Origin: Flavobacteriales bacterium
GTDB lineage: Bacteria > Bacteroidota > Bacteroidia > Flavobacteriales_E > Vicingaceae
Direction: 5' to 3'
Assembly: GCA_002401955.1 (NCBI GenBank)
Contig: NVUQ01000088.1
Span: forward strand, 1 to 44,621
Length of the DNA stretch: 44,621 bases
Shown here: one piece after another, positions 7,502-15,578 of the stretch
Layout: the number at the start of each line of letters is the position of its first letter
How positions within the stretch are numbered: position 1 is the stretch's first letter
Position numbers and translations under genes: made by a program
The notes under the pieces: model-generated
The model's database searches: none
Told to the model about the DNA's origin: nothing
Seen by the model: only the letters and a program-made list of their open reading frames with translations

Positions 7502-9430
7502 TTAATAAATTACTGTTGGCTTAATAAATATATTCAACTTCGTTTTAGATTTCTCTCTACTTCTGCTACTAAAGAACCATTTTATAATAGGAATACGGGA
7601 TAAAAAAGGAACGCCTCTACCTGACTCTCGAATAGATTTTTCTTCTAACCCTCCTAACAATATCATTTCTTGATCTTTTACTCTAATTACTGATGTAAAA
7701 TCTCTTGACACTTGCCCTGGAGGAGCACCTGGCTCTATCTTAGCTGTAAAATCTGATTGAGAAACAGATATTTCCATGGTAATTTGATTATCTCCAGAAA
7801 CGATAGGTTTAATGGTAACTGATAAATCTGCTGTAACAGATTTATATGTTCTACTGGATTGACTTGTTGTAGATGTGTTACTTGTAACCGTATTTTTTTC
7901 CTCAACATAATACTCCGTATTTCCTATCGTCATTGTTGCTTCATGGCCATTTAGCGTTGCTAACTTAGGAGTAGACTTTACCCGTAAGATGCCTTGTGTT
8001 TCCATGGCACTAATGTTTAAGTAAAAATTAGGTGTTACTTTCCCCAAATTTAAAATTCCGTAGCCATTAAAACTTTCTATTAAGTTATTGATAGAGTTAC
8101 TATTTAAAGATAAATTAGCCTCTGGATAAACCGTTCCAGAAGTTACAGCTGGTTCTGTTCCTAAACCAGCTTCTATTCCTAAAGAATTTGCTCTACTGTT
8201 AGAGTAGTCAACAATCATCACTTCAATTAAAACAACCGGAACAACTTTATCTATTGTTTTAATAAAATGTTCTATTTCTTGAATTCGAGGCTCAGAACCA
8301 CTTAGAATCAAACTATTTAAATCTAAAAATTCTTTTACATCTACATCTTGTTTAATGTCAGAAGGAATGTATTCATTAACTGTTTCAACAGAACGGTATT
8401 GCAGTTGAATTACTTTAGTCATTCGTAAACCTTCTGTTTTACGCTCTCCAATAATGTAAATACCATTATCCACATCATAAGTCAGATCTGTTCCTTGAAA
8501 CATATTAGATAACAGGTTTTTAAATGTGGTAGATTTTACATTTACAGTCGCTTTGTCTTTCACTTCTGAAACAAAATAATAATCAACACCAATTTCTTCG
8601 GCTATGGTTTTTATCACTTCATCAATGGCTAAATCTGTTCCACTTACCGAAATATCAGAGAAACTTTTTGCTTCATAAATTAAATCACCTCCATCAGCAT
8701 TATTATTTTTATTGTTTGAATTCCTATTATTCTTTCGAGGGTTATTTCGACCTCCCTTACTAGATTTAATATTTACAATAGTTTCTGAATTTTCTACCAA
8801 ATAAGAATCATCTTCCGTTTTTGTAATGATTAGATTATTAGCTATTCCTAATTTTTCTAAAGCATTATCAAAAGGCATACTCTCAATATAAACACTTACT
8901 TTTTTTGTAGTAACGCCAGAAGCCAACACTACATTTTTTTTTGATTTTTGTGTGATGGCTTTTACAACAGCATCTAAAGAATCATTTTTTAAATCTAATG
9001 TTAATTCATCTTTGGCTTTATTATATTTTATAATGAGCTCTTTTTTAGGAGCCTTAACAACTATCGGTTTAGGAACTTCAAATTTAACAATAGACATAAT
9101 TGTTCCTATAAAATTGATTTTTAGATTGTACTCCTTACACACAAAAAGTAAAACATCTGAAACCGTAGCATTGGCAAAATTGTTTACTATGCTTTGTTGT
9201 ATTGTTGGATCTACACTAATGTTTAATTTGTGAGCATCTGCTATTCCTCTCATAAATTCTTGAATAGAAACTCCGCTTACCGACATTTGCACGTTCTCTT
9301 CCAAACCTGGCACATCTGTAGTCATCGATTTTAATTGAGTCTCTATCTGTTTAATTCTGTCTTGAGCTGCAATATTTACAGTCAAAAACAAACAGAGAAT
9401 AACTCCCGTTATTTTTATAATTTTTTTCAT
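7502..9430 (-). CDS. Secretin (GspD/PilQ family) outer-membrane channel
   Basis: This is the outer-membrane gated channel of the secretion/filament machine. The 642 residues begin with a signal peptide (to about residue 22, ending NIAAQ). An STN-type N0 domain (about 45-115) and further N-domains (about 145-215 and 255-330) follow. Between the N-domains, at about 222-247, is an Asn/Arg-rich low-complexity linker. The C-terminal secretin domain (about 380-642) includes QEMILLGGLEEKS and the family signature VPFLSRIPIIKWFF. There is no obvious S-domain for a pilotin. Length is typical. The gene follows the ATPase gene after a 41-nt gap that holds a small hairpin. Confidence 0.93.
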   Translation of the reverse strand: MKKIIKITGVILCLFLTVNIAAQDRIKQIETQLKSMTTDVPGLEENVQMSVSGVSIQEFMRGIADAHKLNISVDPTIQQSIVNNFANATVSDVLLFVCKEYNLKINFIGTIMSIVKFEVPKPIVVKAPKKELIIKYNKAKDELTLDLKNDSLDAVVKAITQKSKKNVVLASGVTTKKVSVYIESMPFDNALEKLGIANNLIITKTEDDSYLVENSETIVNIKSSKGGRNNPRKNNRNSNNKNNNADGGDLIYEAKSFSDISVSGTDLAIDEVIKTIAEEIGVDYYFVSEVKDKATVNVKSTTFKNLLSNMFQGTDLTYDVDNGIYIIGERKTEGLRMTKVIQLQYRSVETVNEYIPSDIKQDVDVKEFLDLNSLILSGSEPRIQEIEHFIKTIDKVVPVVLIEVMIVDYSNSRANSLGIEAGLGTEPAVTSGTVYPEANLSLNSNSINNLIESFNGYGILNLGKVTPNFYLNISAMETQGILRVKSTPKLATLNGHEATMTIGNTEYYVEEKNTVTSNTSTTSQSSRTYKSVTADLSVTIKPIVSGDNQITMEISVSQSDFTAKIEPGAPPGQVSRDFTSVIRVKDQEMILLGGLEEKSIRESGRGVPFLSRIPIIKWFFSSRSREKSKTKLNIFIKPTVIY

Positions 9431-9458
9431 ATTCTATTTTCTAACTCAATATTTACCT

Positions 9459-9471
9459 CAGGCATAGCCTG
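9459..9471 (-). repeat. Small hairpin directly after the gspE-like stop
   Basis: On the minus strand the stop TAG is followed at once by CAGGC-tat-GCCTG and then AGGTAAA. It mirrors the hairpin at 4278-4290: the arms differ by a compensated A-T pair while GGC, GCC and the flank GAGRTAA are kept. Confidence 0.55.
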
Positions 9472-10911
9472 CTAATAGTTGCTCATTAACATGGCATACA
9501 CTTCATCAATTGAAGTATCACCATTTTCGAATAAGTCAAAAGCATTATCCATTAATTGATTAATCCCTTTTTTCTCTAATTTTTCTCTTACGTTGTATTC
9601 TTCATTCTTAATGGCATCAGATAATTCATAATCTATTGGAATTACCTCATAAACTGCCTTTCTCCCTTTGTATCCTGTATAATAACATTGCTCACATCCT
9701 ACAGGTCTGTAATGATAAGAGACTGCTCTTGGAGCCTCATAATTACTTGGGAAAAGAGCTGAATCAAATGCTTTACTCTCCTTACAATTAGGGCAAAGAA
9801 TTCTAACCAAACGCTGTGCTACAGAAAGACTTAATGTACTCGCCAATAGATAAGATGGAACGCCCATATCTATTAACCTTGAAATGGTTCCCCAAGCTGA
9901 ATTGGTGTGGATGGTTGATAATACCAAATGACCTGTTAAAGCGGCTTTAATCGCCATTTGAGCTGTTTCTCCATCTCTAATTTCTCCCAACATAATTACA
10001 TCGGGATCTTGTCGTAAAAATGATCGTAATGAAGAGGCAAAGGTTAATCCTATATCTTCTTTTACTTGTACTTGATTAATCCCTTCTAAGGTGTATTCAA
10101 TTGGATCTTCAACTGTTACTACATTGGTTTTTTCTTCGTTTAATATTTTTAAAGTAGCGTATAAACTTGTTGTTTTCCCTGAACCTGTTGGTCCGCTAAT
10201 TAAAATAATTCCGTTTGGCTTTTTAATTCCTTCTAAATAATCTCTAAGCTGCTTTTCATCTAAGCCTAACTCTTTAATATCAATATTGGTCGCATCTTTA
10301 CTTAACAAACGCATTACAATCTTTTCTCCATGTAAGGTTGGTAGTAACGAAACTCTAATATCAAATTTATTTCCTGTGTTTTCGAAAGAGATTCTACCAT
10401 CTTGTGGCAATCGTTTTTCGGCAATGTCTAAGTTGGCTTTAATCTTTAATTTATTGACTAAAGCAGGGTAGTCGTCTTTATGGATCACATACTTTTCAAT
10501 CAGTTTCCCATCTATTCTTAGTCTTACCCTACACCTTTCTTCATATCGTTCTATATGGATATCACTACTTCCTAAATAATCTGCTTCTACTATTAATTTA
10601 AATACAAAATCATCAGAATTTGTTCCTTCAAAACTGACTGTTTCTGCTGTTTTGTTTTTATAGGTTACTCGGTAATACTTCCCTAAGGTTTTATTTATTT
10701 TTTCTGATACAGCTGGAACAATTTTAATGGTTAATCCAAAAATCATTTCTAGTTCATCGCTCAAGCTAGAGTTCATTTTATCTTCATCAGCATAAAACAC
10801 AAAAGTTTCATCATCTACCGATTTCGGTACAATATGATAATGCCAAGCTTGGTCGGTAGAAATGGTTTGCTGCATTTCTGCAGTTAGTGTTATGTAATCT
10901 GAACTGCTCAC
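9472..10911 (-). CDS. GspE/PilB-family assembly ATPase
   Basis: This cytoplasmic hexameric ATPase would power pseudopilus assembly. The 479 residues contain an N1/N2 region (to about 100), the Walker A motif GPTGSGKTT (240-248), an Asp box near 261-269 (VTVEDPIEY), Walker B at 301-312 (DPDVIMLGEIRD) and a His box (GHLVLSTIHTN, 327-337). A tetra-cysteine zinc site follows with C373, C376, C406 and C409. The zinc site is diagnostic of GspE/PilB assembly ATPases rather than PilT retraction ATPases. It is shorter than many PilB proteins because the N-terminal domain is compact. Its start region touches the end of the prepilin peptidase gene. Confidence 0.95.
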   Translation of the reverse strand: MSSSDYITLTAEMQQTISTDQAWHYHIVPKSVDDETFVFYADEDKMNSSLSDELEMIFGLTIKIVPAVSEKINKTLGKYYRVTYKNKTAETVSFEGTNSDDFVFKLIVEADYLGSSDIHIERYEERCRVRLRIDGKLIEKYVIHKDDYPALVNKLKIKANLDIAEKRLPQDGRISFENTGNKFDIRVSLLPTLHGEKIVMRLLSKDATNIDIKELGLDEKQLRDYLEGIKKPNGIILISGPTGSGKTTSLYATLKILNEEKTNVVTVEDPIEYTLEGINQVQVKEDIGLTFASSLRSFLRQDPDVIMLGEIRDGETAQMAIKAALTGHLVLSTIHTNSAWGTISRLIDMGVPSYLLASTLSLSVAQRLVRILCPNCKESKAFDSALFPSNYEAPRAVSYHYRPVGCEQCYYTGYKGRKAVYEVIPIDYELSDAIKNEEYNVREKLEKKGINQLMDNAFDLFENGDTSIDEVYAMLMSNY

Positions 10912-11420
10912 TAATTCAAAATAAAATCTTGGTAAAACTGAATTGATGGAACGAATTGTTCAACAATAATGCTAATAATGAGTAATAAACTCATCGCACC
11001 AGCCAAGGGAATTAACATTTTTTTCTGTTTGCTAATTAGCATTATTCCGCCATAAACAATAGCGGTTAACAATATGCTTCCTAAGTAAAATGCTAAAAAA
11101 TTAAAGGGTGAAAAAACAACAGTTAGCACTAAGAAAAACAACACATCTCCTAGCCCTAGGTAGTTGGTTAGAATGTTCGTTGGCTTCTTTTCTTTAATAG
11201 AAATAACCAATGTTACAACCAATAAATTAGTAAGCACTAATGTTAAGTTAATTCCAAAATAAGTGAGTAATTCTATTATCTCCATCTTAAGTAATGCATA
11301 GCCAATAAACCCAATAAAAAGTAACGGTATTAAAAACCAACTGATGGCTCTAGATTTAAAATCTTGAACCACCACAACACCTAAAAGGCCAATTAATATG
11401 AGTAATAAAACAGTGTTCAT
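10911..11420 (-). CDS. Short type IV prepilin peptidase (A24 family)
   Basis: This polytopic inner-membrane aspartic protease would cleave the prepilin leaders in this locus. Both catalytic aspartates are visible: Asp20 in VVVVQDFKSRAISW and Asp92 in LGLGDVLFF, the GxGD motif. At 169 residues it has only the peptidase core. The N-terminal zinc-binding/N-methyltransferase region of PilD/GspO is absent, as in CpaA/TadV-type enzymes. About five hydrophobic segments are predicted. It overlaps the ATPase gene by 1 nt and touches the major pseudopilin gene, so protease, substrate and motor would be co-translated. Confidence 0.85.
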   Translation of the reverse strand: MNTVLLLILIGLLGVVVVQDFKSRAISWFLIPLLFIGFIGYALLKMEIIELLTYFGINLTLVLTNLLVVTLVISIKEKKPTNILTNYLGLGDVLFFLVLTVVFSPFNFLAFYLGSILLTAIVYGGIMLISKQKKMLIPLAGAMSLLLIISIIVEQFVPSIQFYQDFILN

Positions 11421-11830
11421 TAATCTTCTTGTGTTTCTTTAATTTCTCTGTCTTGGTTGATTTCCCACATGTTAAAAACACCATCGTTATCAAAATCCTC
11501 AACAGATGTTGCTCTTGCAGAATAGGTTCCACCTGCTGCTTCTACAACTTCTATTTTGTATCGTGCTCTACCACCTTCTGTAACTAAACTCCCTTGCTCG
11601 TAACCAATCGTTTTAAGATCTACCGAATATTTAGAAAATTCTAAATGATACATTCTTTGTAGCGTATGAATTCTTTCTAACTCATTTTTTGCTTCGGCTT
11701 GCTTGGCTTTGGTTACCATGTTTTGTAATGGTGAAACTGACAACCCTACTATAATTCCGGCAATAATGATGTAGATCATTATGCTTAGCAATGAGGCTGC
11801 TTTTAACTTTTTATGTTGTTTGATTTGCAT
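11420..11830 (-). CDS. GspG-like major pseudopilin with EF-hand-type loop
   Basis: This 136-residue protein is first in the operon. The leader MQIKQHKKLKA is followed by ASLLSIMIYIIIAGIIVGLS, so cleavage is predicted after Ala11. Residue +5 is Ser, not the usual Glu. A long alpha1 helix (to about 60) contains KAKQAEAKNELERIHTLQ, typical of GspG/PilA. The C-terminus carries DFDNDGVFNMWE (112-123), which fits the 12-residue EF-hand loop exactly (acidic at 1, 3, 5; Gly at 6; hydrophobic at 8; Glu at 12). Calcium binding near the C-terminus is also known for GspG, although through a different site. First position, size and helix support the major-subunit role. Confidence 0.8.
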   Translation of the reverse strand: MQIKQHKKLKAASLLSIMIYIIIAGIIVGLSVSPLQNMVTKAKQAEAKNELERIHTLQRMYHLEFSKYSVDLKTIGYEQGSLVTEGGRARYKIEVVEAAGGTYSARATSVEDFDNDGVFNMWEINQDREIKETQED

Positions 11831-11866
11831 AGAGACACGAGTTTTAATTTGTGCTCTAAATTAATT

Positions 11867-11874
11867 CAAATTTA
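11867..11874 (-). promoter_or_regulatory. Candidate -7 element of the secretion operon promoter
   Basis: CAAATTTA on the plus strand reads TAAATTTG on the minus strand, matching TAnnTTTG, 36 bp before the first gene's ATG. No clear TTG -33 box is seen at the usual spacing. Confidence 0.5.
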
Positions 11875-11975
11875 CCACCAGAGTTAGTAGTGGTTCACTT
11901 TTCCATTTAACGGTAAATTAAATGATTGATTTGTACCTAAAAGCTAGGGAAAATAGAGGGTATAACAATAATGTA

Positions 11976-12635
11976 TTAATTTTCGGTTACATCTGCATCC
12001 GCCTTATTAATGATTCCTCCCCAATCGTTAGAATAACGATAGGCACCAGTCTCTAAACCATCTACATAATTCTGTATCCATTCAGAAAACGATGTTGCAA
12101 TCAATTCACGCTCCTCTGAATCATGCCACATTTGAATTATTTGTCCTTTTCTTCCGCCACTTGCAGGATCGAGATCCATGCAAATGTGATTTCCTCCCCC
12201 ATCATGAGTAATTGGAATCCACTTATCATTCCACCAATTATTCTTAATTCCCTCGGAAGGTTCAGAAGTATAACCATCGAAATCCCCAGAGATAAGAAGT
12301 TCATGCCAAACACTCCATTGTTCAACAATTTCTTCAAGAGATAACAATTCATCCATATCAATTAATCCACCTGTACCATTTTTTTGGCCATTATGTATCA
12401 TATAAAAATCCTTAAAATCTTGTGGGAATGAGATTTTTAATTCCTTTTCAGTATTCTGTATTAGTTCTTGGGATGCACCCTCATTCAAACTACCTTGCAA
12501 CTGATTTGCATTCATTGCAATCCAAGATTCAAAACGTTCACAGGTTTGCATCATTGTTTCACTTTTGTCAAGATTACACCCTCCAATAATAATAAAGTTA
12601 AAAATAAAATATAGCCAAAATTTATTACTCATCAT
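11976..12635 (-). CDS. SMI1/KNR4-domain lipoprotein
   Basis: The 219-residue product has a lipoprotein signal ending IIIGGC (Cys20). The SMI1/KNR4 domain begins at about residue 55 with ELIQNTEKELKISFPQDFKDFY, followed by the NGQ and DMDELLSLEEI elements, then WIPITHDGGGNHICMDLDP, all typical of this superfamily. Cytoplasmic members are often immunity proteins against polymorphic toxins. A lipid-anchored form would act in the envelope instead. No toxin gene is adjacent. The C-terminal tail (from about 195) has no motif I recognise. It stands alone in transcription direction with the following small lipoprotein gene. Confidence 0.8.
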   Translation of the reverse strand: MMSNKFWLYFIFNFIIIGGCNLDKSETMMQTCERFESWIAMNANQLQGSLNEGASQELIQNTEKELKISFPQDFKDFYMIHNGQKNGTGGLIDMDELLSLEEIVEQWSVWHELLISGDFDGYTSEPSEGIKNNWWNDKWIPITHDGGGNHICMDLDPASGGRKGQIIQMWHDSEERELIATSFSEWIQNYVDGLETGAYRYSNDWGGIINKADADVTEN

Positions 12636-12670
12636 TTAATTTTAAAGGCCCAACAAAAGTCGTTTCATGC

Positions 12671-12699
12671 CTAACGGCTAAACAATTGTTCAGCCAAGT
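12671..12699. repeat. CTAACGGC...TCAGCCAAGT element, copy 1
   Basis: CTAACGGC and TCAGCCAAGT occur here 11 bp apart, and again at 27884-27925 with a longer spacer. The element sits between two accessory lipoprotein genes. Its nature is unknown. Confidence 0.35.
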
Positions 12700-12712
12700 G
12701 GGTAGTGCTTTT

Positions 12713-13090
12713 TTATAATCCATAAACGTCTTTATAACCAATATACCCAGTTCTACTTATAATATACAAGACTCTTCCATTTGCATCCAAAATAGCACCT
12801 TTTGTCTCATCATTACCGATTGGAAAGTGAATTTGAAAGTACCTACCATCTTCTAATTTAATACCATATGTCTCGACTGAATTTTCAATATTAACAGAAG
12901 TTTGAGAGTACTCAAACTTTTCAGTTTTACCATCTTCAGTTCTTAAAAAATAATTTTCACCAAAAACGATATCCAAGTGAGAGCCATTTTCATTAGTGGC
13001 TTTCCAGTTCCCTCTATAAGTATCAGACCCACTACATGCACCAAGTAAAATGGCACTTAATGCTATTAGAATAAATGTCGTTTTTTTCAT
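12713..13090 (-). CDS. Small lipoprotein of unknown function
   Basis: The 125-residue product has a clear lipobox, LLGAC, with Cys19, followed by SGSD. The mature domain of about 105 residues begins YRGNWKAT and is rich in short beta strands and charged turns, consistent with a small beta-barrel or sandwich of the kind found in DUF-type lipoproteins. I do not recognise the family. It shares the intergenic region at 13091-13273 with the divergent hicAB operon, so the two could influence each other's expression. It lies in a small accessory island between the secretion locus and the subtilisin gene. Confidence 0.75.
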   Translation of the reverse strand: MKKTTFILIALSAILLGACSGSDTYRGNWKATNENGSHLDIVFGENYFLRTEDGKTEKFEYSQTSVNIENSVETYGIKLEDGRYFQIHFPIGNDETKGAILDANGRVLYIISRTGYIGYKDVYGL

Positions 13091-13183
13091 ATTAGTTTAT
13101 CTTAATTGTGTATAAAGTTTGGTTAAAAATCGTTATAAATTATTGAAAAAAGCCTTAAAAATGCCATTTAAAATGTTATCTAC

Positions 13184-13237
13184 ATTACTTAATATACTAC
13201 TTTTTATTGCATTTAAGTAATATATTCATTACTTTTG
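13184..13237 (+). promoter_or_regulatory. hicAB promoter with inverted half-sites (candidate HicB operator)
   Basis: TACTTTTG (13230-13237) fits TAnnTTTG, and TTG at 13207-13209 lies 20 bp upstream as a -33 box. ATTACTT occurs at 13184-13190 and 13228-13234, and its complement AAGTAAT at 13215-13221, so an inverted pair overlaps the -7 element. HicB antitoxins with a C-terminal HTH autorepress by binding such sites. Confidence 0.55.
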
Positions 13238-13273
13238 TGTTGTTGGTTCCAAACTTAAAGACTTGACTAATTC

Positions 13274-13462
13274 ATGAAAATAAAAGCAATCTTAAAGCTC
13301 TTGAAACAGGATGGTTGGGAGCAAGTTGCTCAAAAAGGGAGTCATCGACAACTGAAACATCCTACTAAAAAAGGAAGGGTTACAGTTCCTGATCACGGCA
13401 AGAATATTGATCTTCCAAAAGGAACTGAAAATTCAATCTTAAAACAAGCAGGATTAAAATAA
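13274..13462 (+). CDS. hicA: HicA-family mRNA interferase toxin
   Basis: This 62-residue protein has the double-stranded RNA-binding-like HicA fold. It starts MKIKAILKLLKQDGWEQV and carries the catalytic histidine in QKGSHRQLKHP (His24), followed by the VTVPDHGKN-DLPKGT segment that is near-invariant in the family. HicA cleaves mRNA and is neutralised by the HicB protein encoded 17 bp downstream. Size and motif order match complete, active members, with no sign of degradation. It stands beside two accessory lipoprotein genes, which suggests a small acquired island, although base composition does not differ visibly from its surroundings. Confidence 0.95.
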   Translation: MKIKAILKLLKQDGWEQVAQKGSHRQLKHPTKKGRVTVPDHGKNIDLPKGTENSILKQAGLK

Positions 13463-13479
13463 ACTTAATTAATTGTCAA

Positions 13480-13884
13480 ATGAAAAAATCAGTCAAAATA
13501 ATTGTTGAAAAAGCTACTGAAGGTTTTACTGCATACGTTCCTGAATTCCCAGGGTGTATCACTTTTGGTGATAGTTTAGATGAGATTAAAGAGAATATTA
13601 AAGAAGCGATAAATTTACAGATTGAAGGTATGCTAGAGGATGGTGAGGATATTCCTATTAGTTTGCAAGGAGAATACAATCTTGAACTAAAACTAGATGT
13701 TGCTCAGGTTTTCAATCTTTACAAAAGTATTAATTCTAGCGGATTTGCTAAAAGAATTGGAATGAGCCAAAGTCTTTTAAGTCAATATGTTAACGGGTTA
13801 AAAAAACCTTCAGAAAAACAATCTAGGAGAATATTACAGGGTGTTGTTGATTTTGGAAAAGAATTGAGTCATATTCAAATTTAA
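13480..13884 (+). CDS. hicB: HicB-family antitoxin with C-terminal helix-turn-helix
   Basis: The N-terminal half (1-65) is the HicB fold, with FTAYVPEFPGCITFGDSLDEI, a degenerate RNase H-like domain that blocks the HicA active site. The C-terminal part (about 75-134) is an XRE-like helix-turn-helix: FAKRIGMSQSLLSQYVNGLK followed by KPSEKQSRRI. This DNA-binding part normally represses the operon promoter, and inverted half-sites are visible upstream of hicA. The gene follows hicA after a short gap, the usual order. Family assignment is firm; target sites are inferred. Confidence 0.95.
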   Translation: MKKSVKIIVEKATEGFTAYVPEFPGCITFGDSLDEIKENIKEAINLQIEGMLEDGEDIPISLQGEYNLELKLDVAQVFNLYKSINSSGFAKRIGMSQSLLSQYVNGLKKPSEKQSRRILQGVVDFGKELSHIQI

Positions 13885-13970
13885 CCCAACACAAAAAGTA
13901 TTAACTCCAACAAAAGAATTAGAATATAATCCTAACAGCTATTTTTAGCCAAAAAGAAACGATGCTTCAC

Positions 13971-15548
13971 TTACTGAACAACCAGCCTCTTGTATTGCGA
14001 TTGATTCACTTTAACTAGATAAATTCCTTTTCCTAAATCGTTGCAATTTATTAAAGTAGAATTTCCATTTTTTATGTGATATTGCTTTAACAGTTTTCCC
14101 TCTATAGAATAAAACACAATAGATTCTATAAAATCGGAAGAAGTTATGGTTACAAAACCACTTGTTGGGTTCGGATAAATATCAAAGTTACTTTGTTCTT
14201 CAAAATTATACTCGTCCACTCCTACTTCTAACAATTCCAATAACGAATCTGCAATACAGGCATTCGGGATTCCATACCCCAATAAACTATCAGGAGTATT
14301 ATACTGATGTCCACTTTCTCTAACAGAATTAATAACATCCATCATTGTTAAAGTTGGATGAGCCTGTATTAAACACGCTACCATCCCACAAGTTAGTGGA
14401 GAGGAAAAAGAAGTTCCGTTACACCTCCCAATATTCCCATCGGTATAAACACACATGGCATTCCTCCCAATGGCAGCAATATCTGGTTTTATTCTTCCAT
14501 CAGCAGACGGACCAACAGAAGAAAAACTTGCAACTATATTATTGGTATCTGTTGCTCCTACACATAAAATACTATCCGGATCGCAAGGCGTTCCTATATG
14601 GCCTGGACCACTATTACCCGCAGAAGTAACAATTAGTAAACCTTTACTTGCCGCAATCTGAATGCCTTGAGCTGAAATAGTAGTTTCACCATCCATATCA
14701 GCATAAGTATAATCTCCTTGGAGTGTATCAAACTTAAAATAACCTAAGGAAATATTTACCAAATCAGCCCCTACAGAATCTGCTCGTTCTAAGCCACGAA
14801 CCAAATCAAATTCTTCCTCATGCACTTCTCTAGAAACATCTTCTGTAATGTATAAACACAAATTAACATGCGGTGCAGAACCAATATAGTTTACTTGATT
14901 TCCTGCTATTACTCCTGAAACCAATGTGCCATGTCCGCTTTTCTCAAAAACATTGGTATCATTATCTATAAAATCATATTTATCTATAATTCTATTCTGA
15001 AGAAATAAAGAATCAAATGCAATTACAGAATCCATATTGTTAAAACCTGCATCTAAAACTGCCAGCAACACATTTTCACCTAAAAACCCTTTATCATGAA
15101 TACAATCTACTCCTATCTGTGTATTCTGTTGATAGGTACTATCATAATTTAAGGTTTTTAATTGCGGAGTTTCCTCCTGCTTAAATTTATCATTGGCATA
15201 AATTTCACCTGTAGCTAATAGTTCTACTTCCTTAACAAAAGGCAACTCTAAAATAACATTTGCTGGTTCTGTAGAATTTATAATTACTATATTTAACCAC
15301 TTAGAAACCTTTACAACAGTTCCGTATTGTGATAATTGCGTAATGTAATTTGGATTTACTGGAAAATCTAACTCATTAAATTCAACCTTATTTTTTTGAT
15401 GATTTTTAATTGCTCTAGGACTTAATACCTCTGCAATATTAACGCTAGAAAACTGCCCTTTATCACTAAAAGAAACCATATAACGATGTTGAGCCGAAAT
15501 TGTAATTACAGCCAAAGACAGTACTAAAAAGGAAATATATTTTTTCAT
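13971..15548 (-). CDS. Secreted subtilisin-like serine protease (S8) with T9SS sorting domain
   Basis: The 525-residue preproprotein has a signal peptide (to about 19, ISAQ) and a propeptide region (about 20-130) resembling inhibitor I9. The S8 catalytic domain contains Asp166 (AVLDAGFN), His206 (SGHGTLVSG), oxyanion Asn312 (TSAGNSG) and Ser380 (NGTSFSSP). A C-terminal type A sorting domain spans about 448-525, beginning FDIYPNPTSGFVTI and ending KRLVVQ, which directs export and surface attachment through the type IX system. All catalytic residues are intact, so an active extracellular protease is expected. It is divergent from thrS and has its own TAnnTTTG-like element at 15579-15586. Confidence 0.95.
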   Translation of the reverse strand: MKKYISFLVLSLAVITISAQHRYMVSFSDKGQFSSVNIAEVLSPRAIKNHQKNKVEFNELDFPVNPNYITQLSQYGTVVKVSKWLNIVIINSTEPANVILELPFVKEVELLATGEIYANDKFKQEETPQLKTLNYDSTYQQNTQIGVDCIHDKGFLGENVLLAVLDAGFNNMDSVIAFDSLFLQNRIIDKYDFIDNDTNVFEKSGHGTLVSGVIAGNQVNYIGSAPHVNLCLYITEDVSREVHEEEFDLVRGLERADSVGADLVNISLGYFKFDTLQGDYTYADMDGETTISAQGIQIAASKGLLIVTSAGNSGPGHIGTPCDPDSILCVGATDTNNIVASFSSVGPSADGRIKPDIAAIGRNAMCVYTDGNIGRCNGTSFSSPLTCGMVACLIQAHPTLTMMDVINSVRESGHQYNTPDSLLGYGIPNACIADSLLELLEVGVDEYNFEEQSNFDIYPNPTSGFVTITSSDFIESIVFYSIEGKLLKQYHIKNGNSTLINCNDLGKGIYLVKVNQSQYKRLVVQ

Positions 15549-15578
15549 AATTGTTCTAATTCAGATAAAATAAAGCTA

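Noticed and set aside
12671..12699. Integron attC site next to accessory genes
   Set aside because: The blocks do not show the paired R/L box arrangement of attC, and no integrase gene is in the window.
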